The translations under genes and the position numbers were made by a program. From the NCBI GenBank assembly GCA_020205615.1, contig CM035164.1, forward strand, positions 399,501-463,500: DNA of 64,000 nucleotides, in the 5' to 3' direction. Of the stretch, positions 23,322-35,830 are shown piece by piece (within the stretch, counting starts at the first letter, position 1; each line of letters starts with the position of its first letter). Source of the stretch: Panax quinquefolius (taxonomy: Eukaryota; Streptophyta; Magnoliopsida; Apiales; Araliaceae). The notes beneath the pieces were generated by a model. The model worked only from the letters and a program-made list of their open reading frames with translations. It did not search any database and was not told the origin of the DNA.

Positions 23322-25927
23322 TGTGACGCCCCCAAAATTAGGTATACGTCACCCATCTTGGGGCGCCACTTACATGGTACATAAATTCAAATACAAACTT
23401 AATTATACATCCGTCAGTGTAACATACGACAATACATAAACCGAGAGTTCTAATAGAATATTGTCATTTAGACAATATCCATACTCAAGGAGTCCTCATT
23501 ACATTTATTGTCACACTATTTAATGTAATAGTGAGGACTACTAATGCTATCTTCGGGACCATCACTCTTTTCCCCGACTGCGTCTCAAATGCTATATTCT
23601 CATTTCAAGAGAGAAAAGGAAAAAGAAAGGGTGAGCTCAACTAGCCCAAAGAAGAAATATTATAACTAAGATAATGCGAATAAATTATCAATAGTCTTCA
23701 ACAATGTTAAACCGATAAAATACAATAGACAACCAGCTTTAATCATGCAATGAATATACGAATCCATTAAAAGAGTCAAGTAGAAAATAAAGTCTACTAT
23801 CTTTTAGGTTTTAAAAGGTTTTCATCAATTTTTATCACTAAGACTCAGCTTTAATGAATAAACCACAATATCTAATCATCCCTCGCACTACTGGCCAAGG
23901 ATTTTTATCAAATTATCAATGGTCAAATGACTATACCGAATCACCCCAGGTCATAATCATACCAAAAACTATCCATCAACGCAATACAAAGCCATCGAGG
24001 ACTTTTGTCACATCATTTATATCAAGCCATGATTATACCGAAATGATCCTCGGTCATAATCATACTAAGTTCATCTATGCACGTAAACCAAAAGATAACA
24101 TAATATAACATGAGGATGATGACAATGACATAATAATTCAATAAAACAAGTTCACGAATTAATTTATTCAGAACTAATAACGTCCAAATTGTCCACATGA
24201 TATCGCTTTGTAGAGTAAAATTCAAGAATGCTCGTAAAAATATTTTCATTAAAAATATCGGATGAAGCGCAAATATCAAGGATATTCCACTAAATTCATG
24301 GAGTATAGAAGTTAAAATTTTAACCAATTGAGTATAATAAATAATGAAATAACAAAAGAAATCACCACGCACGCAGATTGCAGATGTATAAAAGTTATTC
24401 CAAATGTAATAATAAATACAAAATAATAAAATCGGAACCAGTCCTGGGTGTAAAACACACGCACAAGATATTCCAATGTAATAATAAAGATGAATAATAA
24501 TGACGGAACCAGTCCAAAGGTAAAATACATGCATGTGGATATTCCAATAGAATAATAAAGAGAATAATAAAGATTTTAACCAGTCCCACAGGTATGCATA
24601 TGCATGTGATGTTCCAACTTAATAATAAAATAATAGAAGAATGTCACCAAGTATAGGGGATTCCGCGATATACAAAGTTATTCCAATGTAATAAATAAGA
24701 ATGGAATAATATAAGGATTTCACCAAGTATAGGTATTCAGTATACAGTCATGTATGATAGTATACCACTTTTTACGTTTATTCCAATGTAATAATAAAGA
24801 ATGGAATAATGTAAGTTCTCTTCATGAATAAAAAAAAACACACTTTACGAAAGTACAACAAATAATATTTCCTACCTTAGAAGAAATTTGAATATTGGAA
24901 AAGTGAAGTAGCAAATACCTTTTTTCTTTCTCTCTATAGTTTCTCTCTGTAGTTTCAATGAAATTCGTAAAAAATAATGAAGGAATGAACTTTCTATTTA
25001 TAGAAAAACCGAGGGTGGCTTCTTGTCTTAACGAAGGGTCAAAATGACTCTTGGTAATATCAAGAGACAACTACTATTTGTGAAGGGGTAATTACTATCG
25101 ACGGTAATTACTATTATAGAAGGTAATTACTATCGACGAAGGTAAATACTATCGACGAAGGTAATTACTATTCACAAAGGTAATTACTATTCACAAAGGT
25201 AATTACTATCGATTTAAGGAAAATACTATCGACGGGGACTCTTAGATGATGACATATGGGCCCCCATAACATAATCAAACTTACCACAAACGCCTCATAT
25301 AATGACTCATTATATACATCAAGGATCAATAAATATTACCACAAATCATTTTATTTTTAATCAACACATATTTAATCTTTCAACAATTATTAATCATTTA
25401 TAACTTGTCGCCTCAATTAATAATTTAATACTATAACATATTATACAGATGATAATCTGACAATAATTGAATCACTAATATAAGAGATATGATGCAAAGA
25501 ATTATCGTAGCAATAATTGAAAGCATATTGGAGTGACTTCTCACGTAAAGATCAATAATCAATATCGTGTCTACTATACAACTACGCCAGACATCGTGTG
25601 CTTTTTTTACTACCGGTAGTTCAAACAGCTTTAATTTGTAACACCTCTGCCAAGTTATTTTTATAGAAAAATAATTTTGTCGCTTTCTAACTACGACAAT
25701 ACTTCCGTTAATAGGGGTCCACTAATGATTGAGTCAGTCGCATCTGAATATTCCCCAAACAAAAAGAATATTCCCCACCAAACGAATATTTTATAACAAC
25801 TTGCTTACTTTTACAAAATTTATAAATATTACCCACAACTATAACATTATATCAATTTTATTCCATAATATTCAAAAATAATATTTATAAAAAATTCATC
25901 TTTATTTATAAAAGTCAGGGTCTTACA
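23322..25927 (-). repeat. 3' LTR of nested family A element
   Basis: It runs from TGTGACGCCCCC to GGTCTTACA on the plus strand, 2,606 bp. It is followed at 25,928-25,940 by ACCTCCCTTCTTA, the complement of the polypurine tract. It contains repeated modules around GGAACCAGTCC and TTCCAATGTAATAATAA (24,400-24,820) and GGTAATTACTAT repeats (25,085-25,230). Confidence 0.9.
24994..25003 (-). promoter_or_regulatory. LTR TATA box
   Basis: On the minus strand this reads CTATAAATAG, followed by AAAGTTCATTCC. The same box recurs at the matching place in other family A and B LTRs (31,237; 33,907; 42,839; 45,789; 52,796; 61,805), which supports it as the core LTR promoter. Confidence 0.65.
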
Positions 25928-26020
25928 ACCTCCCTTCTTATGAAATTTCGCCCTCGAAATTAGGGTAATGCGTACTGATATGATAAAGAGGTGAGGATAC
26001 CTTGAATACCTTTATCGTTA
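25928..26020 (-). pseudogene. Polypurine tract and last codons of pol
   Basis: The minus strand reads a short K-F-H-K-like tail followed by the purine tract AAGAAGGGAGGT at the LTR edge. The homology to the chromodomain tail stops at about 26,010, where LTR-like sequence begins. Confidence 0.7.
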
Positions 26021-27830
26021 AAAATATTAAATTCATCTTCGCAATCCTACCAAAGATATTCATTAACAATTCATCTTTGCACTACAGCCAAAGATATACA
26101 AATCAGAAAACCAATAATGCCGAGACGCAGCGAAATAAGATCACGACCACGAATTATCCATGCACTTCATCGCCAAGGATATTCGTGTTTTCAATTACTA
26201 TTATGATTATACCGAATAATCCTTTCGGTCATAATCATACCAAGTCTATCAATGCCCTACGACCAAAGATGACTTTTACCACATCCATGAATTAATATTT
26301 CATCACGAGACTCAAATTTCAATAATTAATCCATATCATCGAATCATCCCCGCACTACGTGCCAAGGATATTCATTAAGTATCACGACCACGAATTATCC
26401 ACGACTACTACCAAAGATAATCGTGTATTCATTAAGATCAATGACCACAAATTATCCATGCACTACTACCAAAGATAATCGTGTTTTCAATTATGGTTAT
26501 GATTATACCGAACAAATCCTCAGTCATAATCATACCAAGTCCATCTATTCACGTAAGCCACGTATTTACTTTCAACACAATATAAGCGTATTTAGGATAA
26601 TGATATAAAGAATCAATCAAATGAGATAAAGGATAAATATTAAATATTTATAATATAATTTATCCAGATTCAAGAATATCCCCATGTTATCAATCACTTA
26701 ATAATCTCATAATCTAATATCATTAATATTATAACAATATTTTAATCACTTCTTAAATTTATAAACAATTTATCTCAATTGTTTACGCTTTACCATATAA
26801 TGCATTTAATCATTCAATAATGCCATACTCATAAGATATCATCACCAATTATCAAATCCTCATCAAAAAATATGCATATACTCTATATAGGATTCTCTAG
26901 CCATAAAATCCTATTTTCAACTTTCATACTTCACATAACATATTTAACTCATATGTTCAGAATTAAACTATTTTCATGAAAATACCAAATCAGTCCCAAA
27001 AATATTTCTTTTCTGGGATTTAGCATAATATAGTCCCATGATGAAAATATATTTTTCTCGTAATTCTTAAAATTCATTTACTATTTTTCAAAATCAATTT
27101 CTAATTAATTTCTTAAGAAATTAGATACCTCAAGTTTAACTCCAAAATTCCCAAATCTTGGCAGGACCTTACACATGTTAATGTGAGCCTCAGCTTTAAA
27201 TTTCATGGTCATCTGAGTTATAGAACTCCGCTTATAGTATTTTTCATCAAAAACCTAAATATTGAAATGGTCATAACTTGTTCATTTTAAGTCGAATGAG
27301 CTCATTTTTTGACAGAGAGGTACTTTATAACATATATTTTCATGTCCCAAAAGGCCAGAATTTTTCACATAAATTTAGTGGCTGAAACAAAATTTCTTTA
27401 AAGTTTCTCAAGGCGTTAGCATTTTGTAATTTACAAACTTTGGACTCTTTTGCTAAATTCAAATTAACGAAAATCTACAAAGACCTTTTCCAAAGATTCC
27501 ACTTGGATAAGCTACAAAACTCATAGATCTAACTCTAGGACTTGACCACACTCAAAAATTCAAAATATAATAGGAGATATGGTCAATTGAATTTCATGTT
27601 ACATTTTTACCAAAATCGATTTTTCAACCCTTTGTGATTTCTAAGAAACTTTCATGTTTTCACATAATAACCACATAACTCATCATAACACTTACTAATA
27701 CTTCATATACTCATGATTTTCATTAGTCCAATGCTTTTATTATGACTTTCATCATAATCCTCGTAAAAATGATCCTTTTAGTTGAAGAAATATTTGAGGT
27801 TTTAAGAAATGGGTTTTTGTCTTTGGGGTC
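26021..27830. other. LTR-like and unidentified sequence replacing pol
   Basis: From 26,021 to about 26,600, modules typical of family A LTRs appear (CACTAC...CCAAGGATATTC and GATTATACCGA), out of their normal context. From about 26,600 to 27,830 the sequence is AT-rich with strings common in other gypsy LTRs. No coding region was recognised. It looks like part of an LTR of a third, related subfamily brought in by recombination. Confidence 0.5.
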
Positions 27831-29170
27831 AATACAAAATTCAATTTCACGCCTAGGGTAGGCTAGAAATCTTCAAGAATACGTCAAGAAATTTATTAAT
27901 GATAGAAATATCATTCAAAACCGCTACTCTTATCCAAGACTTGGATAAGACGTTACATCGATACCAACTCGCGACTTCTATCCTTTAACCTGAGATAAGA
28001 CCTCACAATGATACCTATCAACTTGTCATTGTCATTCACGACGTCGCCTACGAAAGTCCGGGCTTCGGTGCATTCCACACAAGGAAGTTAACAACGAAAG
28101 GATCGGGGCTCTTTACTTATGGCTTGATATAACAAAGATTAACTTTGTGGTTTGGTTACTTTGAATTCAGTATAACAAAGTTGGTTAGGAATATGAAAGC
28201 TAACAACCTTACAAAAAGAATAATAAGTAGTTAATCAATCGCTTTCAAAATTACCTCAAAGGCAAGTATTTTCAAAGAGATAAGATCGTGAAAGTGTTTA
28301 TTTGAAACAACAAGATTAATAAGCGATTGGAGGTAACGAATGTTTCTCCCAACGAAGTTTCAATAGATAAATCAAAGTCTAATTTTTCCGAGTCAAATTT
28401 AAACATCAACACAACTAGGTAGAATAAAAGAGTGGGTAGAACTTGTATTGAATAAAGTATAGACTTCGCAATAATTTATAATTAATTTACCCGTAATAAC
28501 TTCGTTTGGGTTTTCTCGAAATAAACGCTTTCGCTTAAATTACCGAAGTTCGACTTTACTATAGGGTACATTCCACCCTTAAGTGCTTCTTCACATTCCC
28601 GATCCATGATTTGAATCATTATTCTCCGATCCATATCGAATTCGGGTTGACCGCTATGCATGTGGTAATTCAATTGATGTTGGGTTCTCCCAATCTCATG
28701 TCAAAAAGCAAAGTCCATTTCATCTATTTTGGCTTTATTGGATCTGGACGACTTTTTCTACACTATCAACGTTGTCTGCGCCTTTTTACCCATGCATCGC
28801 TCTATTCTCTTTCGTTCAGCTTGTTTCTTCTTTCACCGATCTTTGATTTTTAAATTCTCGATTCCAACTTTAATATCTTACACCCCGCCAAAGCGTGATT
28901 TTGTTCGAGCATCACATATCGGGTAACCCATTTTGAATTGTTGATCCTTTGTTCCACGACCGCTTTGCCGCTTCTTCAACTCGTTCTTCTAGCTCACGAA
29001 CACGATTTTGTAATTCTAAGTTTTGATCATAAATTTCTTCTAATCAATTCTCCTCGTGTTCCTCTTCTTCCTCTTCTTCCTCACTCTCACCGCTACCTCA
29101 AGAATCGGCTCTTAAAATGCAACAATTAGTTCTTCATTCACTACGTGGATATCTCTAATTTGTTCCTCGT
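27831..29170 (-). pseudogene. Gag-protease-early RT remnant
   Basis: On the minus strand 27,831-27,920 matches the start of the RT region of the element at 49,760-49,860 (the R-R-E-V-E-F zone). The stretch 28,140-28,480 matches protease, and 28,482-29,170 covers the gag/protease boundary and gag. Every frame is broken. The order agrees with the gag-protease-RT order of the larger element at 47-51 kb. Confidence 0.65.
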
Positions 29171-29417
29171 CTCGACAATCGCATTAACTTCGATTAGTGA
29201 TTAAAGGTGTCACAACTATCACATTCACTCCATTGTGAATATTTTCAAATTTGCATTTCCAAACACCGCCACAACACAAGGGTTAATTAATATATCAAAT
29301 ATTATCCTATACTCGAATCGACCAATTAAATAACAAATAAACTTAGGTAGGTCATACTAGTGAAGGAATTCCCCGTCTCTCCCTCTAGTTCTTATCTCGC
29401 ATCTTAGCCAGGATCAT

Positions 29418-29437
29418 ATCCTAAGCTCGATACCAAC
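29418..29437 (-). other. Primer-binding site with 2-base gap
   Basis: The minus strand reads TTGGTATCGAGCTTAGG next to the 5' LTR. It equals the tRNA-Met primer-binding site TGGTATCAGAGC except that AG is missing. The same gap occurs at 51,528-51,548. Confidence 0.65.
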
Positions 29438-32400
29438 CGCCACGCCTCAAAATTAGGTATCGTCACCCATCTTAGGTCGCCACTTACACGGTACATAAAT
29501 TCAAATACAAACTTAATTATACATCCGTCAGTGTAAACATACGACAATACATAAACCGAGAGTTCTAATAGGAATATTGTCATTTAGACAATATCCATAC
29601 TCAAGAGTCCTCATTACATTTATTGTCACACTATTTAATGAATAGTGAGGACTACTAATGCTATCTTCGGGACCATCACTCTTTTTCCCCGACTCGTCCC
29701 CTATATTCTCATTTCAAGAAATAAAACGAAAGAAAGAAAGGGTGAGCTCAACTAAATTAAATGAGAAATATTATAACTAAGATTGTGACGCCCCCAAAAT
29801 AGGTATACATCACTCTATTCCGAGTTGTCAATACATGGTGCGTAAACAACTACAACTTTATTATTATAACAAGAAAAGCTGTGAGTTTGAATACAAATAT
29901 TATCTTCTGACAATATCTATACTCAAATAAATCCTCATCACATTTATTGATATATTATTTTACAAAATGGTGAGGACTACTAAACAATCCTTTCTAAAAC
30001 CTTCATTCCATACCCCCGACTGCATCTTCGCTTATATTCTCGCCTCCCGAGAAAAATGGAACAAAAAGGAAAAGGGTGAGCTCAACTAGCTTCAAGAAAG
30101 AATATTATGACTAAGATAATATACAACAAATTATCGTTAGTCTTCAACAGGAAAAATCTAATAGAATACAATAGACAACAAATTTTAAATCAATATTCGC
30201 AATGAAAATAATAATTCATTAGAAGAGTTAAGTAGAGAATGCAAACTACTATCTTCTATGTATGAATTTAAAAGTTCATCGCTCATCTTTTATCCCTGTA
30301 ACATCAATCAATATACATCTGAATCAAATATTCATCTTTGCACTACAGGGCCAAAGATATTCATCATTAATCATGTTCATTTAAACACTGCTCATCTTTG
30401 CACTACGGGCCAAAGATATTCTTCGAAAATCATTCATTTTTGCTACTACAGGCCAAAGATATTCTTAAGAAATCATTCATCTTTGCACTACTGTGCCAAA
30501 GATATTCTTAAGAAATCATTCATCTTTCTACATGTGCCAAAGATATTCCATAATATCATCATTTAAGACTAAGGATGATGAAAAATATTTTTTTTTAAAG
30601 AAACGAATCCAGTGAAACAAAATGACAAGGATTAAGGATTAAGGATTCGTACTTGGTTTTATCCACGTCCAAAAATACCTCAAAAATAATCATAGTGGTA
30701 TAAAATTCAAGAATGATCAAAACATGGATACAATCGAGTTAGTATCCGAATAGATGTTTTAGACGAAAAGAAGAAATTTTATTTTTCTTGAATAAATCAG
30801 TATCGTGAATAAGTAACTCAGACACCAAAAGATAGAAATTCCACAAAAACATCTTCACGCTTCATGAATAGTACTTCGTGAATAAGAACTCGTGAATAAG
30901 AATCTTCATGAATAAGAACTCGTGAATAAGAACTCAATAATAAGAACCCATGAATAAGAACCCAGAGCATGAAAAAGTTCCAAATTTGATAAAAACTTCG
31001 GATCAATATTTCAAAGATAATGATATTGAAGAAATAATATCATTACAAAAAAATAATACCCTTTACCTCGAAAGATCATCTTTCTAGCTTAGAATCTAAA
31101 GGTATAAGGTCTTTGAAGGGAACTCAGACCGCCTAGCAATACTCAAAGTATACTCAAAATACTCACAAGAATACGCTCGATAATATAGAGAGAAAACTTG
31201 ATTTAAGTGTGTGATTTTCAATTCTAACCCAAGACCCTATTTATAGGAAAAATCTTTAACAACAAAAAAGCGAAAATTTAATAAAATAATAATATTTTTA
31301 AAAATATTCAAGCCCACCTTAGAAATCTGATTTCAGATCATTTATAACACATGTGAGCCACTCAATTACAACAAAAACGTTTTTCTTACAAAAATATTTT
31401 AAACTCCCAAAAATCAATTATTTTGAGCTTCTAACTTCAATAATTCATAATAAATAGCCCTTTCATCAGAAAATTCGAATCTCACAAGTTTTTTATAGAA
31501 TTTCAATTCTCTACAACTTTGCGAAGAAAGTTTTTCAAATTCCAAATAGAAATTGGCCAAAATCCACAAACGGCGATTTTACGTGCTATAATCAAATTTC
31601 GATCGATAAATGGGGTCCACCGACATGTTTAACATGTTTTAAATATTTATTGCAACAAAAATACTCTTCCTCCTCAGATACTCATATATCCCACATTCGT
31701 TGTAAAAATATCACCGCTATATATTATTAAAATAATATATTTAAATGAATTATTTTATCGTAAAAGATAAAATATTAATTTTCAACAATTGTCATTTTAA
31801 AAATTTTCTCCATCTATATCCACATAAAATCAATATTTTCCTCATCATATAAATCAATAATTAATTATTCACAAATAATATTACAGAATCACAATATTGA
31901 CAACCGTGCGCTTCCCAGGAAAGAGGGCTTTCGAATAAGAATTTCTTCTTCTTGGCGCAATGATTAGGTGACCAAACCTCTCCTTAGATGTAACTTTCTA
32001 GACATTGCCAATAATGTTATCTAATAATATTATTCAGATAATATGAATTATTAGCTTCGATAATGAAAAATACCGTGTAATGACAATTATCAAACAACAA
32101 AGAATATAAAATATTAACGCAACAATTATTAACTCAATAAAATCTTTGAGCGGTAATTATCAGAACCATTATTGAGTAGTGCCTTCTTACGTAAGAATCA
32201 ATAATTGGTGCAATACCGTGCTATCTTGTTGACAACGCGACATTAGTGTGTTTTTAACCAATTTGGGTATTCCAACAAAGATAATACTGTAATAACTACG
32301 CCAAGTTATTTAAAAACAACTTATATTTGTCGCTTTCTTCATCCAATCGCTTTCAGTTATGGGGCCCACATGGTCATTACTGCTGTCGCATTTAATATTC

Positions 32401-34843
32401 CCGACAAGATTTAATATTCCACGACCAAACGAATATTCCCCGAGCGATAATGAATATTTTATAACCACTCATTATTTTGAAATATTTGCGTATTTAACCC
32501 TTAACTATCCACATTAATCAAATCAACCCTTACTATTTCAAAATAATAAATAAAGGAAATTCCTTTTATTTAAAAATTTCTTGTCTTACAACGATAATGC
32601 GAATAAATTATCAATAGTCTTCAACAATGTTAAACCGATAAAATACAATAGATAACCAGTTTAATCAAGTAATGAATATCTGATCCATTAAAAGAGTCAA
32701 GAGAAAATAAAGTCTACTATCTTTTAGGTTTTAAAAGGTTTTCATCAATTTTTATCACTAAGACTCAGTTTAATGAATAAACCACAATATCTAATCATCC
32801 CTCGCACTACTGGCCAAGGATTTTCATCAAATTATCAAATGGTCAATGACTATACCGAATCACCCCGGTCATAATCATACCAAAAACTATCCATCAACGC
32901 AATACTGAGCCACCGAGGACTTTTGTCACATCATTTATATCAAGCCATGATTATACCGAATGATCCTCGGTCATAATCATACTAAGTTCATCTACGCATG
33001 CGTAAGCCAAAGATAACATAATATAACATGAGGATGATGACAATGGCATAATAATTCAATAAAACAAGTTCACGAATTAATTTATTCAGAACTAATAACG
33101 TCCAAATTGTCAACATGATCTTCGCTTTGTAGAGTAAAATTCAAGAATGCTCGTAAAAATATTTTCATTAAAAATATCGGATGAAGCCTTGAATATCAAG
33201 GATATTCCACTAAATTCATGGAGTATAAGTCAAAATTTTAACCAACCGAGTATAATAAATAATGAAATAACAAAAGAAATCACCATGCATGCGGTATTGC
33301 AGATGTATGTGTTATTCCAATGTAATAATAAATACGTAATAATAAAATCGGAACCAGTCCTAAAAACACTGAACGCATGATATTCCAATAGAATAATAAA
33401 GATGTAATAATAAAGATGTAACCAGTCCTGTAAAATACACGAGACGGGATATTCCAATAGAATAATAAAGACGTAATAATAAAGATTTTAAACGAATCCC
33501 ACGTAAAAGCCTGATGATGAGATGTTCCAACTAATAATAAAATAATAGAAGAATGTCACCAAGTATAGGGATTCCAAATATACAAAGTTATTCCAATGTA
33601 ATAAATAAGAATGGAATAATATAAGGATTTCACCAAGTATAGGGTATTCCGCATATCAAAGTCATGTATAGGGTATGCCACTTTTACGAGTTATTCCAAT
33701 GTAATAATAAAGAATGGAATAATGAAGTTCTCTTCATGAATAAAAAAAAATAACACCCCTTACGAGTACAACAAATAATATTCCCTACCTTAGATGAAAT
33801 GAATATTGGAAAAGTGAAGTAGCAAAATACCTTTCTTCTTTCTCTCTATAGTTTCTCTCTCTAGAGTTTCAGTGATTTCGTAAGAAATAATGAAGGAATG
33901 AACTTTCTATTTATAGAAAAACTGAGGGTGGCTCTTGGTCTTAACGAAGGGTCAAAATGACTCTTGGTAATATCAAGAGACAACTACTATTTCATGAAGG
34001 GTAATTACTATCGACGAAGGTAATTACTATTACGTAAGGTAATTACTATTGACGAAGGTAAATACTATTGACGAAGGTAATTACTATTCACAAAGGTAAT
34101 TACTATTCACAAAGGTAATTACTATTGACGAAGGTAAATACTATTGACGAAGGGACTCTTAGATGATGACATATGGGCCCCCCCATAACATAATCAAACT
34201 TACCACAAACGTCTCATAACAGACTCTTTATATACATCAAGGATTGAATAAATATTACCACAAATCATTTTATTTTTAATCAACACATATTTAATCTTTC
34301 AACAATTATTAATCATTTATAACTTGTCGTCTCAATTAATAATTTAATACTATAACATATTATACGGATGATATCTTGTGACAATAATTGAATCAATAAT
34401 ATAAGACATATGATGCAAAGATTCATCAGAAGAATAATTGAGCATAATGAGTGACTTCTCACGTAAGCATCAATAATCAATATCGTGTACTACTATACAA
34501 CTGACTATCAGACATCGCATTACTTTTACTTTGGGTAGTTCAACGGTTTTACGCGAATAACACCTCTGCCGTTATTTTTATAGAAAAATAATTTTGTCGC
34601 TTTCTAACTACGACAATACTTCCGCTAGGGGTCCACTTAATGATTGAGTAGTCAGTCAGTCGTAATATTCCCCGACAAAAAGAATATTCCCCACCAAACC
34701 AATATTTTATAACAACTTGCTTACTTTGCAAAATTTATAAATATTACCCACAACTATAACATTATATCAATTTTATTCCATAATATTCAAAAATAATATT
34801 TATAAAAAAATTCATCTTTATTTATAAAAGTTGAGGTCTTACA
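29438..34843 (-). repeat. 5' LTR of nested family A element, interrupted
   Basis: The segments are 29,438-29,783 and 32,596-34,843, together about 2.59 kb, close to the 2,606 bp of its partner. It is split at an A-rich site by a family B solo LTR. The ends are CGCCACGCCTC and GAGGTCTTACA. Confidence 0.87.
29784..32590 (-). repeat. Family B solo LTR, 2.8 kb
   Basis: It starts TGTGACGCCCCC and ends TTGTCTTACA. The flanks are AAGAT (29,779-29,783) and ACGAT (32,591-32,595), a 5-bp duplication with one change; the undisturbed site is visible in the sister LTR near 23,665. There is no internal region. It contains five copies of a module built on CATCTTTGCACTAC and CCAAAGATATTC (30,330-30,550) and CTCGTGAATAAGAA repeats (30,870-30,960). 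A TATA box lies at 31,237-31,246. Confidence 0.9.
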
Positions 34844-35349
34844 ATAACAGTGATGAAAACCTTTTTAATCATAAAAGATTGTAGATTTTATTTTCTACTG
34901 GACTCTTTTAATGGATTGCTTGTTCCGCTGTAGTTAAACTTGATGTCTATTATATTTTATCAGTTTAACATTGTTGGAGACTAATGATAATTTATTCTGT
35001 ATTATCTTAGTCATAATATTTCTTACTGGGCTAGTTGAGCTCACCTTTTCTTTCACCGTTCTCTTGAGAAATGAGAATATAGTTTGAGACGAGTCGGGAA
35101 CGGAGTAATGGTCCGGAGGATAGCATTAGTAGTCCTCACTATTCGTGAAATAAATAGTGTGATAATAATTGTAATGAGGACTCCTTTTAAGTTTGTATAA
35201 TCTCTAGTAGATAATATTTGTATTCAAACTCACGCTTTATGTTTTGTCGTATTGTACCGACAATTATATTAATAAGTTGTATTTGAATTACATACCGTAT
35301 CCTGGCGACCCAAGATGGGTGATGTATACCTAATTTTGGGGGCATCACA

Positions 35350-35830
35350 AGCTCAAATCGTCCGAAATGAACGCATTAGTTGCACTTCTTGGCGGATCTT
35401 GAAAGGGAAAATATCTTGTAGAATGAATAGCGAGAACGCGGCTCCTTTTGTTGAACATTGGCTGAGCTCAACGAATGAGATGGTAGCTTTGGGGATAGGT
35501 TTGGTTTGGGATTTGTTGGTGATTTTTGAAAACCCATTGCTTTTTTTGCCTTTTCGGCAACAATTGTTGCCCCTAATCAGATGTCTCTCTATATATCTTC
35601 CCCATACACACAAACTTTCTCATGTCTCTCTCTATATAGTTATATAGGTTTACAAAATTTTACTAACATATCTGGTTTAGATAGATTTGGGGAAAAGGAT
35701 TATAGATTTAAAAGGAAAATGAAGACTCCAAAGTAGTCGTTTTCTGTTTGCTATTGAAGAGTTGGTGAGTGAAAAGAGTGAGGGTTTTATTTAGTTTTAG
35801 ATAAAAAATGGAGGGCACAGATGACGATGA
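35350..35830. other. Core of the Mutator-like element
   Basis: This is moderately GC-rich sequence between the long inverted arms. Short open frames exist on both strands, but none shows a motif I know. It may be a captured host fragment or simply the element's spacer. Confidence 0.4.

Larger units (their letters stand above)
23322..34843 (-). mobile_element. Family A gypsy element, 11.5 kb, internally rearranged
   Basis: It has a 3' LTR at 23,322-25,927, an internal region at 25,928-29,437 and a 5' LTR at 29,438-34,843 that is itself interrupted. The flanks are a perfect ATAAC duplication at 23,317-23,321 and 34,844-34,848. The internal region keeps gag, protease and the edge of reverse transcriptase at one end and a few residues of the integrase tail at the other. 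Most of pol is replaced by LTR-like and unidentified sequence, so it cannot move on its own. Edge motifs and the chromodomain tail of sister copies place it in the Tekay/Del-like chromoviruses. Confidence 0.88.
21154..35349 (+). repeat. Family A solo LTR (plus strand), split by nested element
   Basis: The segments are 21,154-23,321 and 34,849-35,349, together about 2.67 kb. The left edge CATAAAACCCC corresponds to the family edge TGTAAGACCCC with three transitions, and the right edge is GGGGGCATCACA. The flanks are AGCTC at 21,149-21,153 and 35,350-35,354, a perfect 5-bp TSD, with no internal retroviral region. It is therefore a solo LTR left by LTR-LTR recombination. A TATA-like CTATAAATAAA lies at 22,176-22,186. 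Confidence 0.9.

Noticed and set aside
30330..30550. Regularly spaced repeats that could suggest a CRISPR array
   Set aside because: The repeats vary in sequence and spacing, recur at the same place in every family B LTR, and the DNA is plant nuclear.
35315..35647. A 110-codon plus-strand frame crossing the solo LTR edge
   Set aside because: It runs from LTR sequence into the Mutator-like core across an insertion junction and has no recognisable domain.
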